A stretch of 64,000 nt of DNA from Laguncularia racemosa (GCA_037954665.1 JBBMOL010000245.1:62001-126000), one strand, 5' to 3'. Positions 44,386 to 57,316 are shown, numbered from the stretch's first letter. Notes: generated by a model not told the origin, from the sequence alone. Numbers and translations: made by a program.

Positions 44386-45954
44386 TCTTCCTCTCAAAGA
44401 GTGAAAACAGACTACTAGAATGGGAATTATGCACTTTCTCTATAAAGACACATCTTGAAAACAAAGGTTCTTTCTTGTATGTTAGTCTTTCTTTTAACTC
44501 CATCCTAAGGAAATAGTTTTCCATATCAACACCATTTACAATTTGAGAATAAAAATGGGTTACAAACACCAATTAGAAAATGCTTTGTCTCATACCCCGA
44601 ACCTAAAAATTTTACAGACCATAAATTTTATCCAACTTCCTAAATAGTTCAGACCACTCGAAACAACAAAGCAAAGCAGGGATTATAAAGAAAAATTCCT
44701 CAAATGTTTGGTTCTAGTAGAACAAGGTTTTACTTCTAGATATGAAGTAAAATATCAAGCTTTTGCACTAAGAGCTTAAGAATGCAGCAAATGATGATTT
44801 CGCTCGTTGATTGTCTTTTTCACTCTTTTTGTAATCTTGGAATATGAACAACTACTTCATATAGTTTTGTCTTGTAATGTTCAAAAAGATTTTTCTTTGT
44901 TAATAGCCATTACTAAGATCTTCAAAATAATGACTATTAAAAATTTCCTTTGTATTTTAGATCAGATCAACTACAACTTGGACAATATGAATCAAATAGC
45001 TAATCTTTGTGTTTCAACCTTACTACAATATTTCCTTAACTTTGCAAACGTATACAACTTGTCTTTCGAAAATATCTCCTTGAATCTCGAAAGCTTGATA
45101 TCTTTAGATCTTAACTTTTCTTGGCTATTGTAGCATAACATAGATAAAATCTTCACATAAGAAATTATAAAAAGGACTTAGTTTGATTTGTTACCCAAAT
45201 ACATTTAACTCTTAGATATAGGTATCCAGTTTGTTGTTTTGAAATTTTGTAAAATTGATTGCTTCTATTGTTGACCACTTGACCTTCTACTTCTTCTCTC
45301 TTAGAGTTTTTTTGCTTTAACGTGCTTAAATTCCATAGGTTGGATTCAGGTCACAATCAGAAGTGCAACCAATGAATGAAATTTTAATTTTTTCAAGATT
45401 TGGGTTTATGATGCAGAAAATAAAATGTTATTACAGTATCTGTATGAATGTTTTAAATCAACCCTGATAAAAGGATATGAGCAACTAGTCGAATTAGGAT
45501 TTAATAATTGTACCAAGAAAAGGGTGTTCAAACTTCCACAACCAATATGTCCCACGATTTATGGAAATCTAATGAGGTTGATTGAAGTGACCGATATAAT
45601 CCATAACTAAATCAATTAAAAGGATCACCACAATTAGAAGAATATCCTAATTGATGAGATCATTAAAGACAAATGCTTTCAACAAGATGAAAGTTATCAT
45701 ACACCACTCGAAAAGAGTTAATAACAATTCTCATTCAAAGGGTAACAATAAACTTTTTTCATACATGATATAAAATAACTGTCATGAAAAAGGAAAATAC
45801 TAAACAAGAATAAAAATAATTGTCTAAAAGGAAAGAAAATAACTTTTGAATAATTCCATTCCTAATTCCTCAGGCTATGTAATATTCTCGTTCCCCATTC
45901 AAAAAAGATTTGAATTAACGTCCATTTAAGATAAGATTCACCCACATAAATATC
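44386..45954. other. Intergenic stretch without recognisable gene
   Basis: AT-rich, with short open frames such as 44807-45133 and 45425-45610 that show no domain. The style (long T-rich segments, phrases like TTCTTCTCTCTTAG near 45290) suggests old retrotransposon leader or LTR sequence, but I cannot assign a family. Confidence 0.4.
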
Positions 45955-47862
45955 TGTAAACACCCGAAAATTTAAACTTCATTTAATATTTATTGTAAAA
46001 TAGAGCTAAGGTCAAAAGTGTGATTTTTATAAAATATGGGGGGTAAATTGGTCATTTCATGGATAGGGTATATATACCCAAGTTTAAACTAGTGCCCCTC
46101 TCTTTACCATTCTCACAGTGATAAATAAGTGATACCTTCAGGAGAACCCTAAGGTGACCTAGCAACCAACAATAAGGACCAAACCCAATTTCATTAGGTA
46201 AGGGTTCTTATGATCGAATTAGTATTTTTTTATTATAGAATAAAGGATTTATACAAGTGTTACGTTATGATTGATAGAATCTAAATCAAGAAAGGGGTTA
46301 AACAAACGTAGAATCAAGTGACTAAGGGATTCGAATTACGGAATTAGACAAGTAAGTTTACTAATCCACCTAATACACTAGGAATTGATAAATTTAAGAC
46401 CCAATTAAACTTAGGATCATAGAAATTAGGTTTAAGAACGAACTAGAAAAGAGGAAAAGTAGTTCCCGAAGACCAATGTAGTACACAATCAAGTATACGC
46501 CCATGTACTTGCCCACGCAAAATTCTGCATTATGTATAAAAAGGTACATGGACGAATAACTTCCCTGTATACCCGGGCATGTCGAAATATGGAAATCCAC
46601 TAAAAGGTACACATCCAACTACATGACCATGTACCTAGGCATGCTAAAATATCAAAATCCATAGAAAGATACATGACCACTCTACACGATCGTGTATTTA
46701 GGCATGCCAAAATGCTAAAATCCAAAGAAAGATATATGATGACTCTACAAGATCATTTATCCCAACCATGCCAAAGTACACTGCCTAAAGCACGACCATA
46801 TACTTAGAAATATTTTTTTTATCAATTTAATTTATGCTTATCTAAACTTCCATGCAACCTAAACACCTAGTAAAACCCTAGAAAACTCAATAGAGTAAGA
46901 GAAGGAAACATATAACGGTTAAGTGAATAGAATTAAGAAGCATAGATTATTCTTAGATTAGTACTAAAAATGAATTACTAGTGTTTTGATAGATTTCAAA
47001 CTAACTTTAAGCTCAAGACCAGACGTGTTTAAGACCAAGACTCCAAGTACATGTAACTTTTTTTTATGATTGTTAGGATAGTTGCAAATTGGTTTAAGTT
47101 GCTTGTTGTATGTGTTTCTCTTGGCCTAAAGGCCTATAGTAGTAGATCCCTAAGAAGTACCCCAATGGTCCTTGTGTGACACTGTCTCTAATGGAGTCAT
47201 GCTTAGAAATGATCTAGGTAAGTTAAGGTTTAAGGTTTAAGGACCCATGGGTGTTGAGGTCTACAATATAGTTCCTAAAATCATACCGTGTATTAAGTAC
47301 ATATATATGTTTGGCGGGCTCATGAGTACCCCATTGGTGATATGTGGACTAAGTGAAATAATAACTTGTTGTATGATGTTTTAATGTTTACATTGATGCA
47401 TGTGTCTGAATTTTTGCTTGTTCATGCTTGTGTATTTGCTGGTTATACATAATAGGTATCAGCTCATCCCTCAGGGATTTTTTTTTTTTAGGTGTAGGCA
47501 CAGATGAAAATGCAACCCATGATAAGGACCTAGTGTCGAATGTGCAAGAAGGGGATTATTACTATTACTATGGGGATTAAGTGAGGATTTATCAGCCGAA
47601 GCTTAAGAACTATTATGAGACTTATTTTAATTTTAAGAATGGAGAGTTTAGAATAGTTAAACATCTAAAGTGTTCTTGAAGAAGTATATAGATTGTGTAT
47701 GGGACTCATTTAAGTTAATTGTTATATTGTTAAATGTTATCTGATTGTGATTAACAAGAAGTCGGGCTTAAATGGTATCGGATTAGGGTTAAGAGCCTTA
47801 ACATATCCTTATCTAGTAAGGACACATAGTGGGCCATCATGTTACACGTTCTAAGCGCTACA
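45955..47862 (+). mobile_element. Solo LTR (1908 bp), gypsy Tekay-like family 3
   Basis: Begins TGTAAACACCCG and ends AAGCGCTACA. It is flanked by ATATC (45950-45954 and 47863-47867). It has a TATATATACCC promoter-like motif at about 46070, a TTAG|GTAAGG donor-like site at 46197-46198, a tandem repeat of about 62 bp (46540-46760) built on GATACATGACCACTCTACAC and ATCGTGTATTTAGGCATG, a conserved CTAATGGAGTCATG...GAAATGATCTAG block (47177-47219), and a T-tract acceptor-like site ending 47491. Confidence 0.88.
46540..46760 (+). repeat. Tandem repeat of about 62 bp in solo LTR
   Basis: Three to four diverged units, each with AAAGATACATGACC, an ACGATCGTGTA-type palindrome, GGCATGC and AAAATCCA. 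Confidence 0.7.
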
Positions 47863-47867
47863 ATATC

Positions 47868-50800
47868 ACTATCAAAAACTTCTCTTATTGTGTCTATTAG
47901 ATTTAGTCTTTTGAAAGGTCTTTGGTTTGTTATAAAAAAACAGTAACCACCTTGTCTTTGAAATCAATCCCTTTCTTTATTTTGAAAACTAGCTTGTATT
48001 CAAAACCAACACCATAAGTCTTTGTTCTTGATGAACCACTTGTACTTCCAACTTAATTTCTTCTAACTTGTCCTTCATTAGATTTCATCATGCAACCAAA
48101 TTCTCCTCAACATTTGCTTTGATAAACCCTATATAATTTTAGAACTTGGCTTCTATTAACTTGTTTCTTACCCAAAAAAAAAAAAAAAATCCCTCAATTA
48201 GCATCATTTGAATTTAACTTTTTTTGCAACCTTTTACGATTAGGTTTAGACTTCTGATTCCCATTCCTCTTTGATAGAGTTTCAACTCCCTATTCTAGTG
48301 GAGCACACATTGGTTCTTTGGAGGTTTCTCTCAATTGTCTAAGCACATATTTAGGTTCCTCTTACATTCTTCCACATATACTTAGGTTCTTTTGAGGTTC
48401 TTCTTACTTCATGGCACTTATGAATTGTACACTTAGTAAATTTATCGTAAGACACATCACATAGTAAATTGTTATCAATAAGATTTTATGAGATAATTAA
48501 CTTATCTCCCTTATTGATGATAACAAAATGCCATGATAAAACAAAATTTTCTAAAAAGGTAACTTTAAAAAACTTATAGATTTTGAAAAACTATATTTGT
48601 GTTGATGTCTATAATATTGATCATGTTGATTTATTTGAGCTTTTAAAGGGTGGAATGCTAAGTGTTTAAATGCTTGAGATTGATTGATAATCAAATTCTT
48701 ATTTACTTTCACTTAGCTGTTATGATTAATTATCATTTCCCCTCATAATCTCCAATTTAAACATTAAACACAACTCAAACATTTCTCCCCCTCAGTATTG
48801 TACTTTTCCACTTTTATATTGCTCCTCCTCTTTGTTATCATCAAAACAAGGTAGGGATAAGCAAAAAAAAAAAAAACAAATAGGTATATAAATCACTAAT
48901 ATAAGGAAAGTATAGATTTGAAACAAATATTGTAGCAATTGAATAAAAAAATCGCAAACTTGTACGACCAAAGTTTTGCAAAGGATAAATGAGTAAAAAA
49001 AAAAAATTCTCAAAAGAACTACTAGAACCACTATAAATCACAAAAACATATGTCATGAAAATAATAAAAATTAACCTAATCAAGGTGTCAAAAACAAAAG
49101 AACAATAAATAAATAAGACATCAGCTATCATCTAGTGAGGTGGAGAAGATTTCTTGCCCATTGATCTCCTCTATTAAATAAGTGATTAATAAACCTTTTT
49201 ATCCATTTATTCTAAAAGTTCTAGTATGGTAGCTTACCATTGATGTTCCCATTAAATAAGTGATTAATAGACTTTTTTATCCAACTTATCTGAAAATTTC
49301 ATACTAACCTTTACTAAATACTCTTAACCTTAGGCTTAAAAATATGCAACTCTCACTTTTCCTTATTAATCCATGTGAATTCGATCCTCCACCATTTCAT
49401 AGATAAATATTTACCATTCCCAATTCCTTATATCGAATATATCTTCGCCAATTACAAGTACACATATGAATAAAAAATTAATGTATAATCACGAAAATTT
49501 ATTCAATCAAGCCAAGTGTATATACATAATTGGTGGACATACTTGAGATATAAAGTTACAAATAACAAATATTCATCCCCTAAAATTTTCACATGTCATT
49601 AAATTATAATTTATGAATCTAATTTACAAAAGAAAAAATAAAAAAGAAACTTCTAACCATGGAATCTGGTATAGCTGAAGTATCTTAAATATTTTTATAT
49701 GCCGTCAATGATGTTACCGGAGTCCAGACTTTGAGTGAAGAAAGGTGGAATCCAATGAATTTGTACTGTCTAAATGGAACGCGTGGAGTACGTAAGTTGG
49801 TCATCTTGAAAACCCCTCTTTTTTCTTCTTTCTTTTTTAATAGTAACATGAGATTAAGACCATGCAACTGATTTGATAAATTAGTTATAAAGATAAAGTT
49901 GACTTACCAACTCTTTTGACAAATCCAGGTGACGACACGGTGTGATCGCCAGTCCCGTAGGTTAGATACACCTAAACTTATAAAGCTCAGATTGACCAAT
50001 GCAAATATATATTAGTGCCATTATGTTCCCTTACCACGCAAACTTTTTCTCCACGCAAATAAAAGAAACCTTCTAGATAAAAAACCCACATTTCTCGAAT
50101 AATTTTGAACCATTGACTAATGGTGGCAATTCATATGTGTTGTGAGCTGTGCTATACTCATATTTTATTTCTTCATCTAAAATCATATTTATTTATATTA
50201 TACTACATTTTTATATCTTATATTAAACTAATTTCATATCGTATATTTATTAATCTTATTAGGTTTACATTCCTAATATCATATTACACTAAAAATGGTC
50301 ATCCATAACCAATGGTCTAGTTAAATATGATTTCGGATAAACCTCAAACCAAAGTTTTGTGGCACATTAGGTTGGAGATTGGATGATTATGTGGCGCATT
50401 TGGTCAATCCCAGCTATTTCATATAGTCCTTGACGGGTTTGTGATTTAATACAATCCCTACGCTTTCAAGGGAAGTTTAACCATCCAGCAAAAGAATGCT
50501 AGCAACTTTGTCAAAGGCTAGTTTGTCCTTGCTTTACCTTTCCGGTTAAAATTTTCTTGCCTGTATCATTACTCTTCTTGGTTTATATCTTATATTTTCA
50601 GCGTTTCTCCTCTTTTTGGTTAATCTAGTCATCTGAAAATTTATGCTCTGCCAATGAAAAAGGACGATATTCACATAGAGGACATTCTTGGTATTTACAA
50701 TCCAACAGTTTGAACATTAATCTCCTAACGAAATTGATCAGATTTAAATCTCCATTTCCCTAATAATTGCAATAGCAGTTAACCTCACACACGAAATACA

Positions 50801-52540
50801 AGTCCATTAATGTGTGCTAGATATATTTGTTAAATTCCTAAAAAAAGGAACTTTTTACCTTTTTGAATATCAGTTATGTATTTTATGAGAAGTCAAGTGC
50901 ATAAAAATTTATAATTTACTTTTTCCTCTATCTATCGGATAGACCGAAGAATTGTCATTAGAATTTATTTTTTGGATGAGGATTGACATTAGAATCTATC
51001 ATAAATAAATGGGATATGGGTGAATATTATTCAATCTGTTGGGTCATGTTTGGAATATTGGTGAAAGAAAATAAGAGGGAAAGGAAAGTGGCAGGAAGAC
51101 AAGATTTTTAATACACTTTCTCTTGTTTAGGAGCCGAAATTTTATGTAAGACCCACAAAAAGCATTATCTCCTATTTGAGGAAATACAGAAGGCATTAAA
51201 AATAAATAAAATAAAATACTTTTTCGGGGAAAAAGACACCTTTAAGTTGTAAAGACATTTTATAATATTTTATTAAAAAATAAATTTATGTAAACACCCT
51301 TATTACCTAATAATATAGACTTTAATCTATCAATAAAATAAATCAAATTCAAATCCTTCTCATCCATGTAATCACCCAAAAAGTATATATAAAACTATAA
51401 TTTTAACTTTCCTTTCACTTTTATTCCTTCCATATCCAAGTAAAGGAATTCATAACTTTTTTTCTTTTTATTTTTTTTTTCTCTTTAATTTTTCACCCCT
51501 TCCAACTTCTTCCCTCGTTTCAAACATAGCGTTAAGGTTATCCATTAATATTTTTCTTTCGTTTTTCAATATGTATTTATCGTTGACCTCAGGTCTCATA
51601 CATAACATTTGAATATATTCAAAATTAAAGATATGATTCCGATATGCAGTGCATTTTATATAGGAGTTGGATTTGTTATTATTAGCTGCTGTTCACCAAG
51701 TGGTTAGGCTTCGTGAAGTCGGAAAAACCACGTCGTCATGGTTTTCACCTGTCACCCAATAAAAAACAGCCTACTTCGTCACAGTTCTCACCTGTCACCC
51801 CATAAAAGACAACCTTAAATGTTTGTTATTATCAGAAACCATATCATTTACGATGCAGATGCAACTAAGTTGGTAGGCACAACAATATTGTTAATAAACT
51901 AGCAAGTGAACTTGTTGAATGGACGGCTGCTCGAAGATGATTATCTATATGTAGTTGTCAACAAAGCTCTTCACGTATCTAGTATGAGGCTATTAAAAGA
52001 TATTTACACACCTTGGCCTATTAATTCTACGCAATATGTACTATAGTGTTAGTGTGTGCACCGGTAGTTTAAGACCATTTTGTATTTGGGAATAAATTTC
52101 ATTATTAAAAGCCCTATCTTTTACTTGTTCTGTTTTTTTTTTTTTTCTGTAAAGATTTTAACTTATGATATTAAAGGCTTCAATGGTATATTATCAATCT
52201 CATAAAGATTCATGATCATGTAAGTATCTAGTAGAAACACAAATATGAGATCATCGCATGTGTTGATCCTAAGTTATACTTATCAATCGTGGAACTAGAT
52301 TTGTAAAGATGTAAATGAAAAAGTTTGAGCTAATGGATTACTAGATACACTGTAAAGTTTGGGGAATACTACATTTAGGCATCATTGATTCTTTCTCATG
52401 TGAACCGTTGCAATAAATCTTTGAACCTAAGACCACTATGCACTTTTTGCAAGGACCATCATGCTTTGATAGCTATAAACATGACTCCTTTATAGCTTAT
52501 TAATAAGCTAGCTATTGGGCATGACAAGAATTGATCGAGA
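47868..52540. other. Long intergenic stretch, no gene recognised
   Basis: About 4.7 kb of AT-rich DNA. The part around 48770-48860 (CATTTCTCCCCCTCA...ATCATCAAAACAAGGTAGG) resembles the 3' untranslated end of copia/SIRE-like elements. 52030-52130 (TGTATTTGGGAATAAATTTC) resembles an LTR R region. 52400-52520 may carry a decayed zinc-knuckle. At 51739-51812 a short direct repeat (CTCACCTGTCACCC, twice) is visible. I see no supported coding exon. Confidence 0.4.
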
Positions 52541-53255
52541 GAGGGTAGTGATGAATTAAGATGAAAGGCTTTGTTTGAACAACCTATAGGGAGATTAGAA
52601 CATTACCTCAAGGCATTCAAATGAAATCAATTAGAAGTAAAACATGAAGCCTTTAAACATTCAAGTGAAGCCAAGGCTCGTTTAAATGACACAACTTGTC
52701 ATCCAAATGTGAAGCTTATTGTGCAAATTTTATTTCATTTTACTCCTTAATTACAAATATAAGGTATAGTTTAGTGATTACTTACTTTGTTGTACTACAT
52801 CCCTACCTCTTGATCACATTGTTAACCTATTAAAAGTGTTTCTGCTATGTGATAGTGATAATTAGACCTTCGTCATCAAACATTTGAGACTCTTTAAGCT
52901 TGTTTGAGTGAATATTGAGAATTGTTCTCATATTCAATTGTTGTTCACTTGTGAGTAACATCTGATAACTAAAATATTATGTGTAATATTGAGTTTTTTA
53001 GTTAATTTCATTGATCGTTTCACAAATCATGCATAATATCAATCTCTAAATTGGTAGTAGTTTAGTTTAGTAGTTGGTACTTCATTTCCAATTCTTCAAA
53101 TTGCCCATATCTTTAGTTTCCAATCTTATAGACACAAAAAACTACATAAAAATATCACTTTTATTAATCTAAAAATCTTAGATTTAAACCCAACAATTGA
53201 GATCTAGTTTCTTAATTATGCTAAAATTTAGATCTTGGATTTTAGTTACATCATA

Positions 53256-53269
53256 GTGATACTAAAGCT
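53256..53269 (+). other. Degenerate primer-binding site of plus-strand gypsy relic
   Basis: TGATACTAAAGCTC follows an LTR-like end GTTACATCA. Two to three mismatches to the tRNA-iMet complement. It sits about 500 bp before the gag remnant, as expected. Confidence 0.45.
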
Positions 53270-53779
53270 CTTATTGAGGTGAGCATTTCCATGGAGATTT
53301 GTATAGTAGGTCTTAAATTTTATCAATCTAAAAATTATGAGTTAGGTCGCATGTGATTTGTGGAGCCATTATGTGTGTAAAGTTCCCTTAGGGTGCAATC
53401 ATTATGTGCATGGAATTTGTGATTAGCGAGTAATGTTGATAGTTAGGGTTGAGTGTGTTAAAAAAATAAATAAATATTGCGACATGTTGATGTTGTTTTG
53501 GTGAAATAAGGAAAACAACCATGTAAGGGGACATGATAGAAATATGAGAGGCATTTGGTGAATCTAAAGAAGCAAATGCATGAGATTTCTAAGTCAATGT
53601 GCACCTTAAATGCTTGGTTTAATGTGCAAAGAGGTGCATTTGGTTCTCCTATAGTAGCAATGAGGAGTGAATAATTGAGAGAAGGAAGGGAAGCTAATGA
53701 ATTAGAGGAGTCTAGTGATGACAGCATTAAAGTTGTGCTAGGTATAGATTGAAATCCTCAAAATTGAGGCATCACAACT

Positions 53780-54240
53780 AGGATGAAAGTTCCACATTTT
53801 AGAGGGAAGTTCACTTAAAGAATATCTACACTAGTGTTGGAGAAGGCGTTTGAATATTAAGAGTATGATGAGTGCATTAAGTGTGAATGACAATCTTAGA
53901 ATTCAATGAGTATATAGGTCTTTAGTAGCAAAATCTAGAATACTAGAGGAGGAGAGTGACTATTGTACAAGCGCTTCATTCCTAATTACTATCTTTAGGA
54001 ATTGTTTTTGAAACTCTAGACCTTAAGGCAAGTTGATATGGTATTAAAGACTAGGTGAAAGAATTTTGAGATGAGGTAATTAAGCCTAAAGAGCAAAGGA
54101 TTACTAGGTTTTCTTACTAGACTGAATTATGAAATCTTGAGTGTTGTTGAGCTATAACTATACGAAACTTAAAATGATGTTATGAAGCTAGTAGTTAAAG
54201 TAGATAGGCAACAACAAAGAAACCAAATTTGCATCAATTG
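53780..54240 (+). pseudogene. Decayed gypsy gag (plus strand)
   Basis: Broken frames recall the family gag: an FHxG-like start, VLEKAFEY and EYDE around 53835-53870, and SVVEL near 54138 followed by VKVDRQQ (54196-54216). Stops are frequent. The following sequence jumps to RNase H, so protease and most RT are deleted. Confidence 0.55.
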
Positions 54241-54299
54241 CATCACTTAAACTAGTTAGTCATAGTGAACCCAAGGATAGAGAGAGACATAGGGATGAC

Positions 54300-55025
54300 A
54301 AGGGAAGTTATGCATTGTTCTCATGTTGGTTTACCCCATTTTGAAAAACTCTTTGAGATGAAGTTGGGAGCCATTTTTATGCAAGCTAAAAGATCAGTTG
54401 CCTAATTAATGCAACATTGAATAGCCATCATCTTAAGTATTCTGCCTTCGATAAGAAATTTTATTTCCTAATCCGTGCTCTAAAAACATGGCAACACTAT
54501 TTCTTCCTAGAGAGTTTAAAGTGCACACCAAACCTTAAGTATATTCATGGGGAAGGAAAGTTGAGTAGGTGTCATGCTAAATGAATAGAATTTTTAGAGA
54601 CTTTTCCCTACATCATAAAACACAAAAGTGGTGATGCAAAAATGGTAGTCGATGCCTTATCTAAGTAGTATGCTTTGATCAACATGATGTGAACTAAAAC
54701 TCTAAGACTTTAGTTATTTAAGTGTCATTATGAAGATGATCCAAAATTTTCTAGTATGTATGATTCTTGTGAGAAAGGAGCTTGAAATGGTTTCTTTAGG
54801 GATGATGACTACCTCTTAACGTATGGTATGCTTTGTGTTCCTTTTAGCACTATTATAAACTTTTTAGTAAAGGAAGCACATAGATGGAGTCTTCCTTGTC
54901 AATTTGGAGAAATTAAAACTTATGAGACCCTCAAAACCCATTTCTATTAGTCACATATGTTGAGATATGTGAAGAATGTAGTGAAAAGATGTGGGACTTG
55001 TAAGGGAGTGAATTCTTAGAGATAT
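54300..55025 (+). pseudogene. Decayed RNase H and integrase zinc domain, gypsy (plus strand)
   Basis: LPHFEKLFEMKLGAIFMQAK begins at about 54330. In shifting frames there follow segments corresponding to ALKTWQHY, LKYIHGEGKLS, IKHKSGDAKMVVDALS (54615-54665), RLCVPF-like (54830-54850), and KTHFYWSHM with RCGTCKG (54935-55005). These are the RNase H end and HHCC zinc domain of a gypsy integrase. The integrase core continues at 56535 after an insertion. Confidence 0.7.
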
Positions 55026-55029
55026 TGCA

Positions 55030-56530
55030 CAATAATTGAATTTGAGAGTGTGAAACATTGTGTAGGCTCTTTAAACCATTGTGTTTGTGAGTTCAATAAA
55101 ATTTGTGTGAAGTTCTTGGCTTGAGGCATTGTATGATCGTTGAGAGTAGGGGACGTACTGAACTCCACTTAAATGTTAGTTTGATTTCTTTATTTCTATC
55201 TATTTATTTTTCCAACACTTTATCCATTATATTTATTCAATTAGTTTGATTGTTCTTAAATTTAATTAAAATAAAAAAAAATCACCATAATTTGTGATAA
55301 AGCTCAATTGTTACACTTCCATGTGACATAATGACAATAGAACTATGCAATGTAAAATAAATGGCAAGGAAAATGTTGATAGTAACTTTATTAATTTTTG
55401 ACAATAATAATGACATGAAATTGATGAAAAATTGTGAATTTGATAAAAAATAAACAATTTCTTTAATAAAGGTTCTTTAAAAGATAGATAATTCATTGAA
55501 ACAAATGAATAAACAAAAAGATCAGACACAAGAGAGTCAAGCAAAAACCTAGATGCTCTAATACCAAATGATGTACTCCCAATCCATGGAGATTATAGGC
55601 TAGAATTGTATTCACTTGAGTCTTAAAATTATGGAACAATTAAAATGATAATCATTGAAAGTAATATCTCTCCATGCCTATAAGCCTTAAGCATTATGAT
55701 TAACAATAATTGGTGAGTCGCCACAACCCATTTGATAAATGCGAGTCAATAAGAATCATGAACACAAGTCTTCACGCTACATTTAGCAATAAAAAATATG
55801 TTTAGGTTTTTCAAATCACACAAGATGGCTCCTCACTTTATTCATATGAATTTCCAAAGCTTTTAAGTATATATAATTTCCCAAAGTTCATAAAAATATC
55901 ACAAATATACTACCCTATCAAAGAAGAGCTTCTAAGCTTTTATACTTGTTCTCATTACAAGATATTATGAAACTTGACTAGTCACCAATCTAAAACAACT
56001 ACTAAGGCTTTGGTGATTTATAGATAACAAAACAAAACTAAAATGATACATCAAAATCTTCTAGGACGAAATAAAAGGAAAGAGACATCAAAGACAACTT
56101 TTTGAATTCAAACCAGTGCATTAACAAAATTCTATAGACACATGCTTCAGAGTATGCTTAAGTCACTACAAAGTTCACTACATTTGTCTTGCATTATGTT
56201 GCTCTTGGCAAGAGAAGCTTCCAAATACACTTGTTGAGCTCTAGAGCTCATTTTATATCCCTACACTTGGTTGATCTTTGCAATGGAAGCTCTTGAGTAC
56301 ATTTGGTGAGCTCCAAACTTCACTTAAATCTATAAAACTCTCATGCGGCAAGCAAACTTATGAAGCAACAAACTTCAACTCCTACACTTTTAGTCTCTAT
56401 AATACCATTTCCAATACACTTTAACACCTGACTCAACCTATCTGCAAGCAACAACACTCCACAAAATGCTCCTTGCAACCCCATTCTCTCTTAATCCTTC
56501 TCATTAACTCCAGAAACACTTTTCACTTAT
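55030..56530 (-). mobile_element. LTR-element fragment splitting the gypsy relic
   Basis: This block interrupts the integrase between its zinc domain and core. On the minus strand TTGGTATTAGAGC (55555-55567) is a primer-binding site directly after an LTR-like end (GGAGTACATCA). Sequence from 55569 rightwards is therefore a minus-strand 5' LTR, and 55030-55550 part of its internal leader. The right boundary and target duplication could not be fixed. Confidence 0.55.
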
Positions 56531-56534
56531 TTTA

Positions 56535-57316
56535 ATGCATGGACCGAGTTCTTGATGCTGGTCCTTAACAAATATCAAAAAGAGATCATGACGGCTATTG
56601 TGGACCAATTTTCCAAAATCCCTAATTTTGTCCCTTATAAAACTACCGACAATGTTATCTATATTGCAAAACTATTCTTTCAAGAAATTGTCTATCTTCA
56701 TGGTATTTCTAAATGCATAGTGTTCAATTGTGATGCTAAATTTTAAGCCATTTCTATTAAACTCTATGGAAAACGTTGGGAACTAAATTACTCTATATCT
56801 CTTCTTGCCATTCACAAACCAATAGACATCTCAAGATAATCAACCACATTCTTAATACTTTACTAAAGGTTATGGTAGGTAAGAATTTGAAATATTTAGG
56901 ATACTCATTTGCTTTAGATTAAATTTGTTCATACTAAATATGTTTATAGTGTTACTAACAAAATTCCATTTGAAGTGGTGCATGGGTTTAATCCCCTTAC
57001 TCTTCTAGCTTTGGCACCTTTACTTTTTAATAAATAGGTTAATCCTGATGGAGAGGCAAAGGTTGAGTTTGCAAGGAGTTTGCATGAGAAAGTCAAAATT
57101 TTGGTAGAGAAAAAGATGAAAGAGTATAAGGGGTAAGCAAATAAGGGATGGAAGAGAATTGTATACAACCTAAGAGACTAGGCATAGATGCATATGAGAA
57201 ATGAGAGGTTTCAAGAAAAAAAGAAGTCGAAATTGATGTCATAAGCATAAGGTCCATTTAAGGTAGTGGAAACGGTAAATGATAATGCATGCAAACTTGA
57301 TTTGATGGGTGAATTT
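56535..57316 (+). pseudogene. Decayed gypsy integrase core and C-terminus (plus strand)
   Basis: The frame 56552-56746 carries AIVDQFSKIPNFVPYKTTDN, then LFFQEIVYLHGIS and FNCDAKF, the integrase core with both catalytic Asp regions. Later pieces are IPFEVVHGFNPLTLLALAPL (56961-57020) and GPFKVVETVNDNACKLDL (57250-57306). It closely resembles the integrase of the nested element at 2207-3259, so both belong to related families. It is cut off at 57316. Confidence 0.8.

Noticed and set aside
44807..45133. 108-codon plus-strand frame as a possible small gene
   Set aside because: No domain, no matching frame in the duplicated segments, AT-rich composition; kept only as unassigned DNA.
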